64,000 nt of DNA, taken from the NCBI GenBank assembly GCA_963210315.1, contig OY723257.1, forward strand, positions 620,001 to 684,000, written 5' to 3'. The stretch comes from Rhynchopus euleeides. Taxonomy: Eukaryota > Euglenozoa > Diplonemea > Diplonemida > Diplonemidae. The notes beneath the pieces are model-generated. The model was not told where the DNA came from and did no database searches. It was given only the letters and a program-made list of their open reading frames with translations. Position numbers and translations under genes: made by a program. Below are positions 54,046 to 63,960 of the stretch, in pieces; position 1 is the stretch's first letter; each line of letters starts with the position of its first letter.

Positions 54046-57000
54046 ATGTCCAGACCCTGGGACGACCCAGGCTGTGGGTGGTGCATTTTGGTGCATTTTC
54101 CGTCGGTTTAGGTGAAAATTGTCGAATTTTGTCGAAATTTGACGACAGGTGACGAACAGCGAGAATCCCCGAAAAACCGGTTTTTAATTCATTTTTGGGG
54201 GGGGGTCTTCGCTGACGAAGTTTTTGTCGAAGACCCCTGTCGTCGTCGTCAGAACACTGCCGTCTTCGGTGAAAAACCCCCTGAAACAGCCGTTTTCCTA
54301 ATTATGTGACGAACGACGAAGTCTGTCGAAGTTTGTCGACCAGCGAAGACCCCCCGAGACGAGATTCTAAACGTAAAAAGAGGGTCCCCGAAGTAAAAAC
54401 TATCTGTGCCCCCGCTGAATCGTAAAGTGACAGCAAAACGAGACAACAAACCAATTACTGCCGAAAGTTGTTTTGTTGGAACGCAGACCCCACTCTTTGT
54501 GTACACCACTCCCCGGTCTGATGAAGTGGTGAGAGTGGGGACGCACGAGTTAGGGCACCCACTTGGGTGTTCTTCGGGGCGGGGATGAATGGCCGAACAC
54601 GATACACAAAAGGTCTTCTTGGCGCAAGAGGTCCTCCAGACAGCACAGCACGGTGGCCAGGATTCTGTGGGATATCAAAACGGGATATGCCAGTGGGATA
54701 TCCCACTTTTGAAAGTGACATATCCCTCGTTTTGGTCAAACCATATCCCGCCGGGTAGGGGGTCATATCCCCCCCCCCCCCCTACCCTGGCGGGGGAACT
54801 GGTCCAAGGGGGGTTTCGCTACAGAGTGGTTGTCGTGCATTCTGATGCATTTCCGAGAGTTACCAGGTAGCTGAAATTGACAGATTGACAGAAGATTTTG
54901 GCAAAGAGATTGACGAAGAAATAACGTCCAATGAAGACCCCGCTCAAACTAAATACATCCATTCCGCTCGATCCTCTCCAACAGTTGGCATTGCACGCTT
55001 CCACCTTTGTTTTTCCAGCACACGCGGATTGTGTCGGTGTGTGAAGAACTTTGCTTGAAGTACAGAAAATGGGGGTGTCAGTGGCGGTGCACAAAGGAAG
55101 AAAACATCAGAAACATATTCATTCGTGTCGTGGATCTGTCTTCGCGGTGGTGTATTTCCCCGAACACCCTTGGCTGGGACCTGTCATGTGTGTCAGTTGC
55201 AACAAAAAGCTGATACACAACCAGACGATTCCCTCAGCGACTGAGGTGACCATTTATCCCGTTTCTTTTGTCCACAACACCATGATGACGAAAGTGGTGT
55301 GTGCGAGAAGGGAGGATCGCATGATCCAGCAAAACAAAGGGGGGGTGGTGGGGGGGGGGGGGGGGGGATGAAATTTCTTTCAGCTCGGCTACGCTACCAC
55401 TATCAGCAACAGAACAATTCGGGCCGTTCACTCCAAAGTGCAGCAGATAGTGGGGTGGCCCAGCAATATGGGCATCACACTGACACACATTGGCGCAGAG
55501 TGAAGGGCACCGCAACGGAAAATTACAGCATGGATCCCCTCCGGAGGGGCAGAAACGCTTGGGTCCCTCCCCTCTCGATTCATCGAATGCTGAACACCCC
55601 ACACAGCCCTGCCTTGGGGCGTGTGAAGTGTCCGCAAGGATCTGCATCAAGGTGGACAGTTGACCTGGAGTTGGGATCCGCCAAAAAAAATAACTGACAG
55701 AAAACAAGAAAAATTACAGGATTTACCCCCCCCCCCCCCACACCCCCCTTCCTCGGAGACAAGAGGTTCATCAGGAATGGTTCCTGAACTAGTTGTCTCT
55801 CGAAGGGGGCACTCGCTACCAGTCACAGCTCGTCACAGCTTGTCGTCAGCTGATTGAGGGTGTGATATGAGGGTTCTATCCAACAAGGATATCAAGGCGG
55901 CACTTTCAAAGTCCTGCCAAGGACAGCGCCACGTGGGTGTGTGCTTCTGATATATGTTATGTCATCATGTGAACCCTCCCCAGCGTGTGCCAACATCCCT
56001 GACACGCTCACGAAAAGCATGACACGGAGAAAACAGGTGCCGAAACAACCTGCCGAGCACACGGGTAGTGCCACGTTGATCCACGCAGCGATCTCCCATG
56101 ACAGGAAGCCTTGTCGCCACGGCAGAGTCGCCGCAGACTGTGGGAGAGGTGTCGCCAGTCACCTTGAGGTTGCAGTGTGTCATCAGGCTAAGACCCGTGC
56201 CCTCTTCACCTCCCCTGTTAGGTTGCTCCCATATCGTTGCCTGCTTTGGGGCCTGAAGGACATAGGGGTCCAGCAGGCACTTGAGCATCGCAAGGCATGA
56301 GTGGCTGTTTCAAACTCCTGGTGCAAGCACCCGTCATGGTCTGGGGAAGCCCTCCCAGGTAGTTTAACGTCTTGCCCAGGACAGCTTGTCAGTCAGTGAG
56401 GGAAAGTGGAGCTGTTGCTCGCTTTTTATCACACCGTCACACCTGGTAGCTCGGGTCCCCGAAGGGGAGGGGGGGTTTTTTTGAGCACATTTATGATGCG
56501 TAAAAGTGTAGGAGTGCTTCCGACGATCCTGTTCCTTTTCTGTGTGTCTAGCTATCTCGTGTTCACATGTGCTCCACACCCACATCAAAGCAGCAGGCTC
56601 TAGGGTGGTGGAAGCGTCAACGCATCATTTAGGAAGAAGGAAGCACGGTTGCTACGCTTTTTTAAATACAACATGTGATGGAGAACCCCTTCTTGAGAGA
56701 GAGGTGCGTGAAGCAATGAGGGGCACTTGTTTCTATGCATCGTGATGATTCTCTTCGACTGTGAGTTCGTTAGCTCTCCCCCCCCCCCCCCCTACACAAA
56801 CCCTGACATGACTTACCTGCACCACGGAATACGGCTGTGCTGACAAATCAGAGAAAGCAAAACAATGCCGAAACAAAGGAACACCCCTCCCCACACACAC
56901 ACACAGCCCGTTGACCTTTACCTCCTCCTATCAGGGTATTATTTTTGAGCTTTGAGCCATATCGATGGCTTTCTCGGAACAGACTTGAGTGCTGCAGCAC

Positions 57001-57201
57001 GAACAAACGAATTCCAAACCGGCCGCCTTTCTCGAAAACTATCTGTGCCCCATCCCCCCCCCCCCTACGCTGGATCGTAAAGTGACAACGAAACAAGATA
57101 GGGAGAATCAACCACTGCCGAAAGTTGTTTTGTTCGAAAAGATCCCAAGTTATGTCTGTGATCCTGCTGACTCCTTCACTGTGACAAGCTAGTGCCATCA
57201 T
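54046..57201. other. Repeat-rich intergenic region, no supported gene
   Basis: Contains a TGTCGAAG/GACGAAG-rich stretch (54120-54350), GGGATATC-type inverted repeats (54667-54770), and a block at 54400-54490 (CTATCTGTGCCCC ... ACTGCCGAAAGTTGTTTTGT) repeated at 57035-57145. The recurring GCTTCCACC motif lies at 54988-55005 and, inverted, at 56607-56623. An open frame at 55941-56300 has no recognisable motif. Confidence 0.45.
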
Positions 57202-57435
57202 TCAGAGGGCCCACTGCGGGTCTTCCCGGAGAATATGCAAGTTGACAGACAGGCCTGTGTCGGTGGTGTCAGTGGTTGCGGTGGACGAAATGCTGGAGCG
57301 GCGCTCGTAGTTAGGCAGGGGCCCGATGAACTCGACGATACTGCCGTCCTCCATAGCCCGCTCCCGCATCAGCTTCATGCGCAGCCCAAACATGAGCACA
57401 GACTCCATGCGTGCAACCTTCACCTCACACATCAC
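57202..57435 (-). CDS. Hypothetical small protein or exon
   Basis: 77-residue frame ending LHILREDPQWAL with an amphipathic, protein-like middle (VLMFGLRMKLMRERAMEDGS) and a Ser/Thr-rich stretch. A GTAAGT donor-like site lies 25-30 nt upstream on the same strand, which would end a preceding exon (57606-57465, after an acceptor ATGCAG), but the implied intron would be too short to splice. Not recognised; possibly the end of a decayed gene. Confidence 0.25.
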   Translation of the reverse strand: MMCEVKVARMESVLMFGLRMKLMRERAMEDGSIVEFIGPLPNYERRSSISSTATTDTTDTGLSVNLHILREDPQWAL

Positions 57436-58084
57436 TCGCGTGACTGACCCTCCGCCGACTTACCTCTCCGACGGCTAAAATCGGATGTTCCCTTTGCGAA
57501 AGGAAACCCTACTCTCTGCCACAGCTGCTTTCCCGGGGTTGCGCAGGGGAAAAGTCTGAGAAACAAATGGAGTGGCGAGGGGGAGGAAGGGAGAGAAATC
57601 CCGGACCTGCATGAGTGATGATGAGGTGTGGCGGTGCAATGGGTGGTGGGTGGAAGGGGGGGGGGAGAGGGGTTTTTTTTGATTGTCGTGAGTGGAATGG
57701 AGAAAGCAAGTCACCCAGCACCTTCTTGCAATGTTAGTCCTTTGTGTAGTCACCACACCAGATGGAAGGGGGGGGGGGGAGGGTGGATTGAAACAGAGAT
57801 CGAAGGAAGCACACCAAGGATGATCTCCCTTCACTCGTTATGCAGGTTTTGTGTCTGAGATCCAGTGCTATATCCGACCTGTGTTGTGATGTCACACTGT
57901 GTGAGCAATGCAGGCTGTGATGGCGGGCAGAAAACGTTCTTTGGTTCCCACTATCAGACGTCAAGGCACTCATGTGTAGAAGCAGGGGTATTCCTAACTT
58001 TCCAGGGTCGGGGGAAAACTGGGTCGATGGGGGAAAAAGGGAGGGGAGCTGGGCAAAGACTGTCAATAAGGGGCGAGGAAATAT

Positions 58085-58330
58085 CGGCGACCGCCCACCC
58101 CCAGTCTGAGAGGCATCACACGGCTCGGGAGGGGACGGGCACAACAAAGGGAGAGTCATCACTGTGCATGTCAGCACGGTCCCACCCTCCGTGTCAGACC
58201 AAGTCACCAACAATGGAAAAGAGGAAGAGGGGACGTAAGGCAATGCCTCCGTGCGGCCAGGAGAACACGAAACAGCGACCCCCCTCACCGGGGGACGCTA
58301 CAAACACGGCCAAAAAGTCGTTCAAAAAAG
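58085..58330 (+). repeat. ~255-bp dispersed direct repeat, copy 2
   Basis: Pairs with 50757-51012. Here an open frame continues (MEKRKRGRKAMPPCGQ ... TKATPQPDEEVEFV), which reads like the basic start of an element's ORF1. Confidence 0.75.
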
Positions 58331-58449
58331 ATAAGGCTGTTGTTTGTGCGCCAAATCCGAGCAAAACAAAAGCAACTCCGCAGCCTGATGAGGAGGTTGA
58401 ATTTGTTGCCCAAGCGCTGCCTAAATTTACTATCTTTTTGACACTGACA

Positions 58450-58630
58450 GGTTCACTGTTGTGGTAAAAAATAGTTTGAAAAGTCTGGAAAATGTTTCGT
58501 TGAGCGCACACTCCTGTGTCAAGGCTGCGGAAGCCCATGTGAAGTGGCAAAAAGAGAGTGATCCTGATGAAGGTTCAGTCGTACGATTTCCTTCGTGACT
58601 TCGCTTCGTCGCTCGCAACTTGTAAAGAGC
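58450..58630 (+). repeat. ~150-200-bp diverged dispersed repeat, copy 2
   Basis: Pairs with 51520-51720. Confidence 0.6.
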
Positions 58631-58929
58631 AAAACACAATAGGTCAGATCACCGCCCTTCCTCGACCTCACAACTCCCACACATCTCGAGGGCTCTGCAG
58701 TGTAAACAGGCACGTAAATCTTGTGGAACGTGTCACCTGGAAAGGTGGCACATGATAGGGTCAAAGCTGCGGGCACACACTAGAATCGTTTGTCGGCAGA
58801 CTCCAGTGCACCACACCAGAACACCTTGGTCTTTCCCAAGGCTTCGTCAGCTTGCATACTGGTAGCTGCTTCCAGCTGAAATACGATTCGCAACTTGCCT
58901 TGCACACATGCCTCTGCCACACTGCGGTG

Positions 58930-59298
58930 CTACGCAGCAGCCACAGCCCCACCAAGCACACTGCATGCAGCGGTAGGCGTCACAGTGTCGAGCCCGGCGC
59001 ATTGAAAGGGTACAGGCACAACGGGTCCAATCCCGATCACAGTCCGCAGACGCCAGGACGCGGCACAGATGCGGATCACGTTGCCGTCACAAACCGCAAC
59101 ACAGGGGGATACCCCTGATGTCATAGCTCCGCTGCCCACTGAGGGGGTGTGGCCTTCAGGCTTCTGCAGCTCCTTCCCTGTTGATGTATCCCAGACACGA
59201 ACGCTGCTGTCATCAGATCCTGAGATGATCTTCGATCCGTCTGGTGTGACAGTCACGGGGTTGACAGGAGAGGTGTGGCCTTCAAGCTTCTGCAACAC
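58930..59298 (-). pseudogene. Decaying WD40 tail of the ART-NACHT gene
   Basis: A good WD40 repeat (KLEGHTSPVNPVTVTPDGSK ... DSSVRVWDTSTGKELQ) follows directly on the last repeat of the neighbouring segment, then a poor one that fades into non-WD40 sequence. Propeller-forming WD40 proteins need about seven blades; three at most are visible, so the 3' end of the gene is probably lost. Confidence 0.7.
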
Positions 59299-60263
59299 CT
59301 TCCCTGTTGATGTATCCAGACACGAACGCTCTTGTCACCAGATCCTGAGATGATCTTCGATCCGTCTGGTGTGACAGTCACGGAGTAGACACGAGAGGTG
59401 TGACCCAACAGAGGCGGGAGCGGGGCACCGAAGGAGTAGCCCTTCCAGTCAGAGCGTGTGAGATTGCCCTCCCAGAGCATTGCGTGCTCCAGCCAGCAGT
59501 TGTGGAAGCGGCTCTCCGTCAGCACAGTCCCACACAGGCGTGCGTGGCGCAGGTCGCTGTCCTGCACAAGCACACCAGTGAGGTCGCACCTGAACGCAAA
59601 CCGCGTGCGTGCGGCGAGTGCCATGGCATTGGAAGCAGACGCCAGTGCTACCGCGTCATCACCAGCGTCGCGGGTCGCCAGGACCAGCGGCAGCAGCTCG
59701 GACACCACCGTTGTGTCGCGCTCGTCGCCCCCACGTGTGAGCACCGTGTCCGCAAAATACTCCAGCACATTCGGCGCATCCTTGCTGAAGGCCCTGCGCA
59801 CTTTGCACCGAAGCGTGTCGGCCACAGCACCTTTCCGTGCCAGGCGCCGCGCCACAAGGAACTCCCCAAGCGTCTTGTGACGGAATGCAAACGCGCTGCT
59901 GTCATCGTGGAAGCTCTCCACACGAAACGGGAGGACCCGGAACGCCTCGTCTGCCCTTGCACGGTCCACCCCGTCCTCCTCCAACAGGCGCGCCCGCTCT
60001 GTGCCCAGTGATCCCTGCCACGTCTGTGCCTGCAGCATCGCGCACGCAATCAGTTCCCCCACCCGCAGCACCTCCTCCGCGCGCGCCGCTCCAGCTGACC
60101 CCTGACGCAACCCCACCTCCACGTGCTTCTGCAGGTACGCCTCGTACACCGCAACATCACTCAGGCACTGACGCACCTGTGCGCTGCACGATGACAGCTC
60201 GCGCTGAGCGTAACACGCCATGTGAAGCAGGAACGGGTTGCGCAGCTGCGATAGCACCGCCAC
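59253..60263 (-). CDS. C-terminal part of the ART-NACHT protein: helical arm, pentapeptide repeats, first WD40 repeat
   Basis: This segment is collinear with 60330-62279. It starts with the helical/winged region that follows a NACHT ATPase (LSQLRNPFLLHMACYAQ; FAFRHKTLGEFLVARRLA, the usual F-x-H-x2-hx-E-F block). Next come pentapeptide-like repeats (CDLTGVLVQDSDLRHARLCG, FHNCWLEHAMLWEGNLTRSD) and then a WD40 repeat (LLGHTSRVYSVTVTPDGSK ... KSVRVW). Pentapeptide plus WD40 is a common C-terminal sensor in STAND proteins of bacteria and protists. A clear break of the coding lies between this and the ATPase segment and another in the WD40 region, so the gene may no longer make a full product. Confidence 0.75.
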   Translation of the reverse strand: MAVLSQLRNPFLLHMACYAQRELSSCSAQVRQCLSDVAVYEAYLQKHVEVGLRQGSAGAARAEEVLRVGELIACAMLQAQTWQGSLGTERARLLEEDGVDRARADEAFRVLPFRVESFHDDSSAFAFRHKTLGEFLVARRLARKGAVADTLRCKVRRAFSKDAPNVLEYFADTVLTRGGDERDTTVVSELLPLVLATRDAGDDAVALASASNAMALAARTRFAFRCDLTGVLVQDSDLRHARLCGTVLTESRFHNCWLEHAMLWEGNLTRSDWKGYSFGAPLPPLLGHTSRVYSVTVTPDGSKIISGSGDKSVRVWIHQQGRCCRSLKATPLLSTP

Positions 60264-60329
60264 CTCAGCGTCTGCGACTGTGCGTGGAGGAACTGGTTCC
60301 GCCGCCAGCTGCTCCAGCCGTGTTGTGGT

Positions 60330-62279
60330 CTATCCGGCTGCACGCTGCTGCGCTGCCTTCAGCTCCAAGAACCCCGGCTGCTGCGACAGCGCCACAAGCA
60401 CGTCACGCAGTGGTACTGATGACCCTGCAGCATGCGGTGTGCCGCCGCATCTGCCTTCCAGCGCCAACATCACCGCCTCGGCTGCAGCCTCCACACACGT
60501 GGTGCTTGCGTTTCCCCGCACCCCGTTGTCTGTAGAAGCACCCGTTGTCTTGTCTTTGCCGCTGCTGCCGCTGTCAGCACCAGCCAGCACCCACGCCCGC
60601 TCCACAATCGTCACCACCAGGGCTCGGTCGCTGAGCACCACCGCTGTATCATCATCAGCTGCACCGCATGTGCCACGCACCGTGTTGGCCAGTTTCCGCT
60701 GATCGTCCGCAGTGAAAAATGCGTCCACACGCCGCTGCTCCGCCTTCGTCACCTGTGCCACACGCACCTTGCTGATGTACGCCACCGCGTCTGCCTGTGT
60801 GAAGGGCTGCATGTACAGCGACCTCGTCCCGTCCCCACAGATTTGCGACGGTGTGTGATCCACGCTCTTCAGGTACTCGCCGCGCGTCGTCACGATCACA
60901 CTGCAGTGCTTCGCACACCACGGGTGCAGCCGCAGCACCCCTTGCCCGCCACTGGCCTTGTACGCGTCCCCCAAACCCTTCTGCGTCAGCCCCACCTCGT
61001 CCAGCGAGTCCAGGATCACCACAACGTCGTAGACACTGCTGAGGTGCTCCAACGCACCCTCCTCCAGCCCGAACGACTTCTGGATGAACTCGTCGATCCC
61101 GGCGTATGTTGTGAAGGTGGATGCACCCATCGATGGCAGCGCCACAAAGACAGGGAACACGGGCTTCTTTCTCTGCCCCGCAACCACGCCTGCATTCTCC
61201 TTCTTCTCCTGCAGCAGGTGGCACAGAACCGCAACCGCCGCAGACGTCTTCCCGGTGCCTCCGTCCCCGACCAGGCACAGCGGGTGCCGCCCCGTCCCCC
61301 TCGCCCCTTCCCCCTCCTCCTCCTCCCCGTGCGCGTCTGCCGCCAGCCACTCGTCCACCTCGTGCAGCAGCATCCTCGTCTCCGCCTCAGGCACATGTGT
61401 ATCGTCCCCGACCCTGCCCTCCACGTAGCCCTCCAGGAACTCCGCAAAGAGCGACGCCGTGTGCTGCAGCACCTTCCGCACCGCCTCAACCTGGTCCGCC
61501 ACAGAGTAGTCGCCGGCGTCGTTGCTGCTGTCTTTCTTCTCGTCATGCGCAGCCACCTCCTGCATCACAATCACGTCGAAGGGCTGCCCCACCATGCGCA
61601 GCAGTGTCGAGGACAGCTTCCACTGCACTCGGAACTCGATGTTGCTGTCGTACAGCAGCTCCGCCTCCTGCGGGAACACGCTTGCAAACCCCACCTCCGC
61701 CGCACCCTGCTTCGCCACAATCACAAAGAACGTCCCCGCCTTCCCGTACATGAAGTCCTTCGCCACACCTTGCTCCTGCGTCGTCGACGTGAAGGCGTTC
61801 CACACCACCGACGTCCCCACCTTGTACTGCGCCGACACGTTCACGTTGATCCCGCGGAACACCGTGGTCAGGCTCGGCCGCCGGCTCCGGATCAGCCGCG
61901 CCAGCTTCGCAATCAGCGGCTGGAACGTCGCAATCACGTGCAGCTGTGCCGGTGCAGGCTCAAGCTCGAACACGCTGCCTGCCGCAGACTCACGCGCTTC
62001 CTTCGACAGCCCAATCGTCCGCATCGCTTGGTTCATCCCGAAGTACAGTGCCGGCCGCACGCAGCCCGCCCCGTGGTTACCCAGCACACCCACGTCGCTG
62101 AAGTTCTTGTGGTACTCCTTGACGATGGGTGCACCATCTGCCTTGCACACAAGATCACACGTCTCACTGTTGACTTCGTAGTCCACGCAGTCGCAGGTGA
62201 AGAGGTAGCCTGCGCACAGATGCTCGAACCAGTCGTCCACCGCCATCCAGTCCTCGATCTCGTCTGGCGCATTCTCCAC
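60330..62279 (-). CDS. STAND NTPase with N-terminal ADP-ribosyltransferase-like domain (ART-NACHT)
   Basis: About 649 residues. Residues 45-245 look like an arginine-type ADP-ribosyltransferase fold: the Arg of TVFRGINV (142), an STS-like motif in NAFTSTTQ (163-167) and a Glu-x-Glu in FPQEAELLY (205-207), the R-S-E triad of mono-ARTs. A NACHT ATPase follows: P-loop LVGDGGTGKTS (336-346), Walker B VVILDSLDE (420-428), sensor VIVTTRGEY (461-469). STAND proteins hold an effector in check until a C-terminal sensor binds its trigger; here the effector would be the ART domain. No ATG at the frame start (first is MAVDD at 62246); acceptor-like TGCAG sites just upstream suggest the first exon lies outside. 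The domain calls are firm; the defence-like role is inferred from architecture only. Confidence 0.85.
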   Translation of the reverse strand: MENAPDEIEDWMAVDDWFEHLCAGYLFTCDCVDYEVNSETCDLVCKADGAPIVKEYHKNFSDVGVLGNHGAGCVRPALYFGMNQAMRTIGLSKEARESAAGSVFELEPAPAQLHVIATFQPLIAKLARLIRSRRPSLTTVFRGINVNVSAQYKVGTSVVWNAFTSTTQEQGVAKDFMYGKAGTFFVIVAKQGAAEVGFASVFPQEAELLYDSNIEFRVQWKLSSTLLRMVGQPFDVIVMQEVAAHDEKKDSSNDAGDYSVADQVEAVRKVLQHTASLFAEFLEGYVEGRVGDDTHVPEAETRMLLHEVDEWLAADAHGEEEEGEGARGTGRHPLCLVGDGGTGKTSAAVAVLCHLLQEKKENAGVVAGQRKKPVFPVFVALPSMGASTFTTYAGIDEFIQKSFGLEEGALEHLSSVYDVVVILDSLDEVGLTQKGLGDAYKASGGQGVLRLHPWCAKHCSVIVTTRGEYLKSVDHTPSQICGDGTRSLYMQPFTQADAVAYISKVRVAQVTKAEQRRVDAFFTADDQRKLANTVRGTCGAADDDTAVVLSDRALVVTIVERAWVLAGADSGSSGKDKTTGASTDNGVRGNASTTCVEAAAEAVMLALEGRCGGTPHAAGSSVPLRDVLVALSQQPGFLELKAAQQRAAG

Positions 62280-62462
62280 GCTGCAGCACCCGCTGCACTA
62301 CAAACCGCAGCCCCAGCAGCATGCTGTCGACGTGCTTTCCCGGTACCCGCCAACACATGAACATCACGCACAGTGTGCGTCAGTTTCAAAATATGCATGA
62401 CACGCAGGATCCAATCGGCTACCTTTCAAACGGGTGCCTGTCCCTGCTGGACAGGCACAGGG

Positions 62463-62526
62463 CACAGGGGGGTCTGGGGGGGGGCTCCGCCCCCCAGCCG
62501 CCGGAGGCCACGGCAGCGAACATTTA
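62463..62526 (+). repeat. Dispersed GC-rich hairpin repeat, copy 4
   Basis: CACAGGGGGGTCTGGGGG ... CTCCGCCCCCCAG, CCGCCGGAGGCCACGGCAG, GCGAACAT. Lies ~180 bp upstream of the ART-NACHT frame. Confidence 0.75.
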
Positions 62527-62849
62527 TCGCAGATTGAATCATGGTGTCATAACGGCCGTCATGGAGGGAGTGGATTTTCTGAGAATTCACTACCTCAGTT
62601 CCCGCGACCGAAATATAAAAACGGCCGTTTGCATTTTTTTGCTGGCGAAAAAACGGCCGTTTTTTCCCCCTCCTATTTTCCTTTGGAGATTCGCCTCTAC
62701 CGAGCTGAGGAAACACACTTGACAACTCCCTGTTGCCTCCACATGACATTGGGCACTGCGATTCTCTCTCGGCTGCACAAATAAAAATGGCTTCCGCCCT
62801 GCCTTTCACTCGACAAGCAGCAGACACCCGAGAGCAGAGAGGAGTGTAG

Positions 62850-63740
62850 CAGCCCGGTTCGCCCCCAGGTTGCCCCAGAAATCCAGCACACTTCCCTGAC
62901 TCCGTGCCGTCCCACCTTCTGCTGATGCGGTCGCCAGACCAGGCCAGCTCTGGGGGGCCCACCTCAGACACTTTCTCGATGACATTCTCAAGGTCGGTGT
63001 ACACTGCGTCGACAGGGGCACGCCGTTGCGCACACCCAGCTGCGCGTCGCAGTACTTCTGGAGCAGCGAGGCGAGGGGCGCCGTCAGGGGTGCGGGTAGC
63101 GTGTGTCGGAGAGAAGGGGGATCGCACGGCGGTGGTGCCGTCTTGCTCGCCTGCTTCTCTCTCTCAGCTGCATCAGATGTGGCGCAGCACATCCTCCAGT
63201 GCCAGTCGTGAACCCGTCCAGCTGGTGCTGCATATTGCCCGGGATGATCGCCCGGGCGTTGGGGAAGAAATCAGCGAAGGCGGCGTCCTTCTCATCCGGG
63301 GTGCTGTCGCCGATATCACGGGAAAGCTCTGTCGCAAGAGCCCTGATGCCAGTGAGCGAGACCCTCTGCCTGCACGGTCACCCACGACACACGTGCCTAG
63401 ATTGGCCGCAACCATGTTCAGCCCCTCCTCGGGACGCACTTCTTGACAGCATCATGCACCATGCCAGCCGGTGATCCGGTGAACAACGCACCCCGGGCAA
63501 TCCGAAGTTGCAAGCCTGCCACTGAGGGTAACGCACTCCGACAGCGCCAGCTGTTTCCCTGGCTCTGCGCTTTCAACGCTGCGTTCTTCTTCTTGATGTG
63601 GCGCGGTCCGCCAACGTGGTCCACGAACTCTTCGCACCATACTTGAAGGCGCGCTCACAATACTTGCTGAAATCTGATTCGGTGCGAATTGGGCTGCATC
63701 CTGAGTGGCCAGACCCTACCCGAAGTGACGATAAATTGTC
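62850..63740 (-). pseudogene. Decayed zinc-finger/transposase-like gene remnant
   Basis: Minus-strand coding in several short frames. The upstream part, FSKYCERAFKYGAK then FVDHVGGPRHIKKKNAALK, has the look of a U1/BED-like finger (Cys ... His-x5-His) seen at the N-terminus of DNA transposases. Downstream pieces (ELSRDIGDSTPDEKDAAFADF; VYTDLENVIEKVSEVGPPEL) are protein-like but unassigned. Frame changes every ~100-200 bp mark it as dead. A host zinc-finger pseudogene is the alternative. Confidence 0.4.
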
Positions 63741-63753
63741 GCACAAGGACACG

Positions 63754-63813
63754 CCACAGGGGGGGCTGGGGGGGCGGAGCCCCCCCAGCCGCCGGAGACC
63801 ACAGTCGTGAATC
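63754..63813 (+). repeat. Dispersed GC-rich hairpin repeat, copy 5
   Basis: Most diverged copy: GGGGGGGCGGAGCCCCCCC, CAGCCGCCGGAGACCACAG, TCGTGAATCTGTTCAC. Confidence 0.72.
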
Positions 63814-63856
63814 TGTTCACAGGTTGACATGATCCATGTCATGTCAAGCCCCTGAC

Positions 63857-63960
63857 TAAAGTCGGTGGATGGGTTGATGGGTTGGTGGGTCGATGGATTG
63901 ATGGGGCGATCCCCTCAACCCATCGACCCACCGACCCAGAAATTCGGCGGGTCGATGGAA
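63857..63960. repeat. GGGTTGATGG/GGGTCGATGG repeat with inverted half
   Basis: Five GGGT(T/C)G(A/G)TGG units on the left face CAACCCATCGACCCACCGAC on the right, so the stretch can fold back. Resembles in style the GTCGACCCAGTG cluster at 19.0-19.3 kb. Confidence 0.65.

Noticed and set aside
53172-54111. Long overlapping open frames of ~190-256 residues
   Set aside because: They exist in all three forward frames only because the 31-bp minisatellite unit has no stop.
44060-55080. GAAGTACAGAAAATG strings (44073, 45259, 55056) considered as remnants of a spliced-leader RNA
   Set aside because: Only a short resemblance to known euglenozoan leaders; no adjacent GTATG donor or snRNA-like hairpins in the right place.
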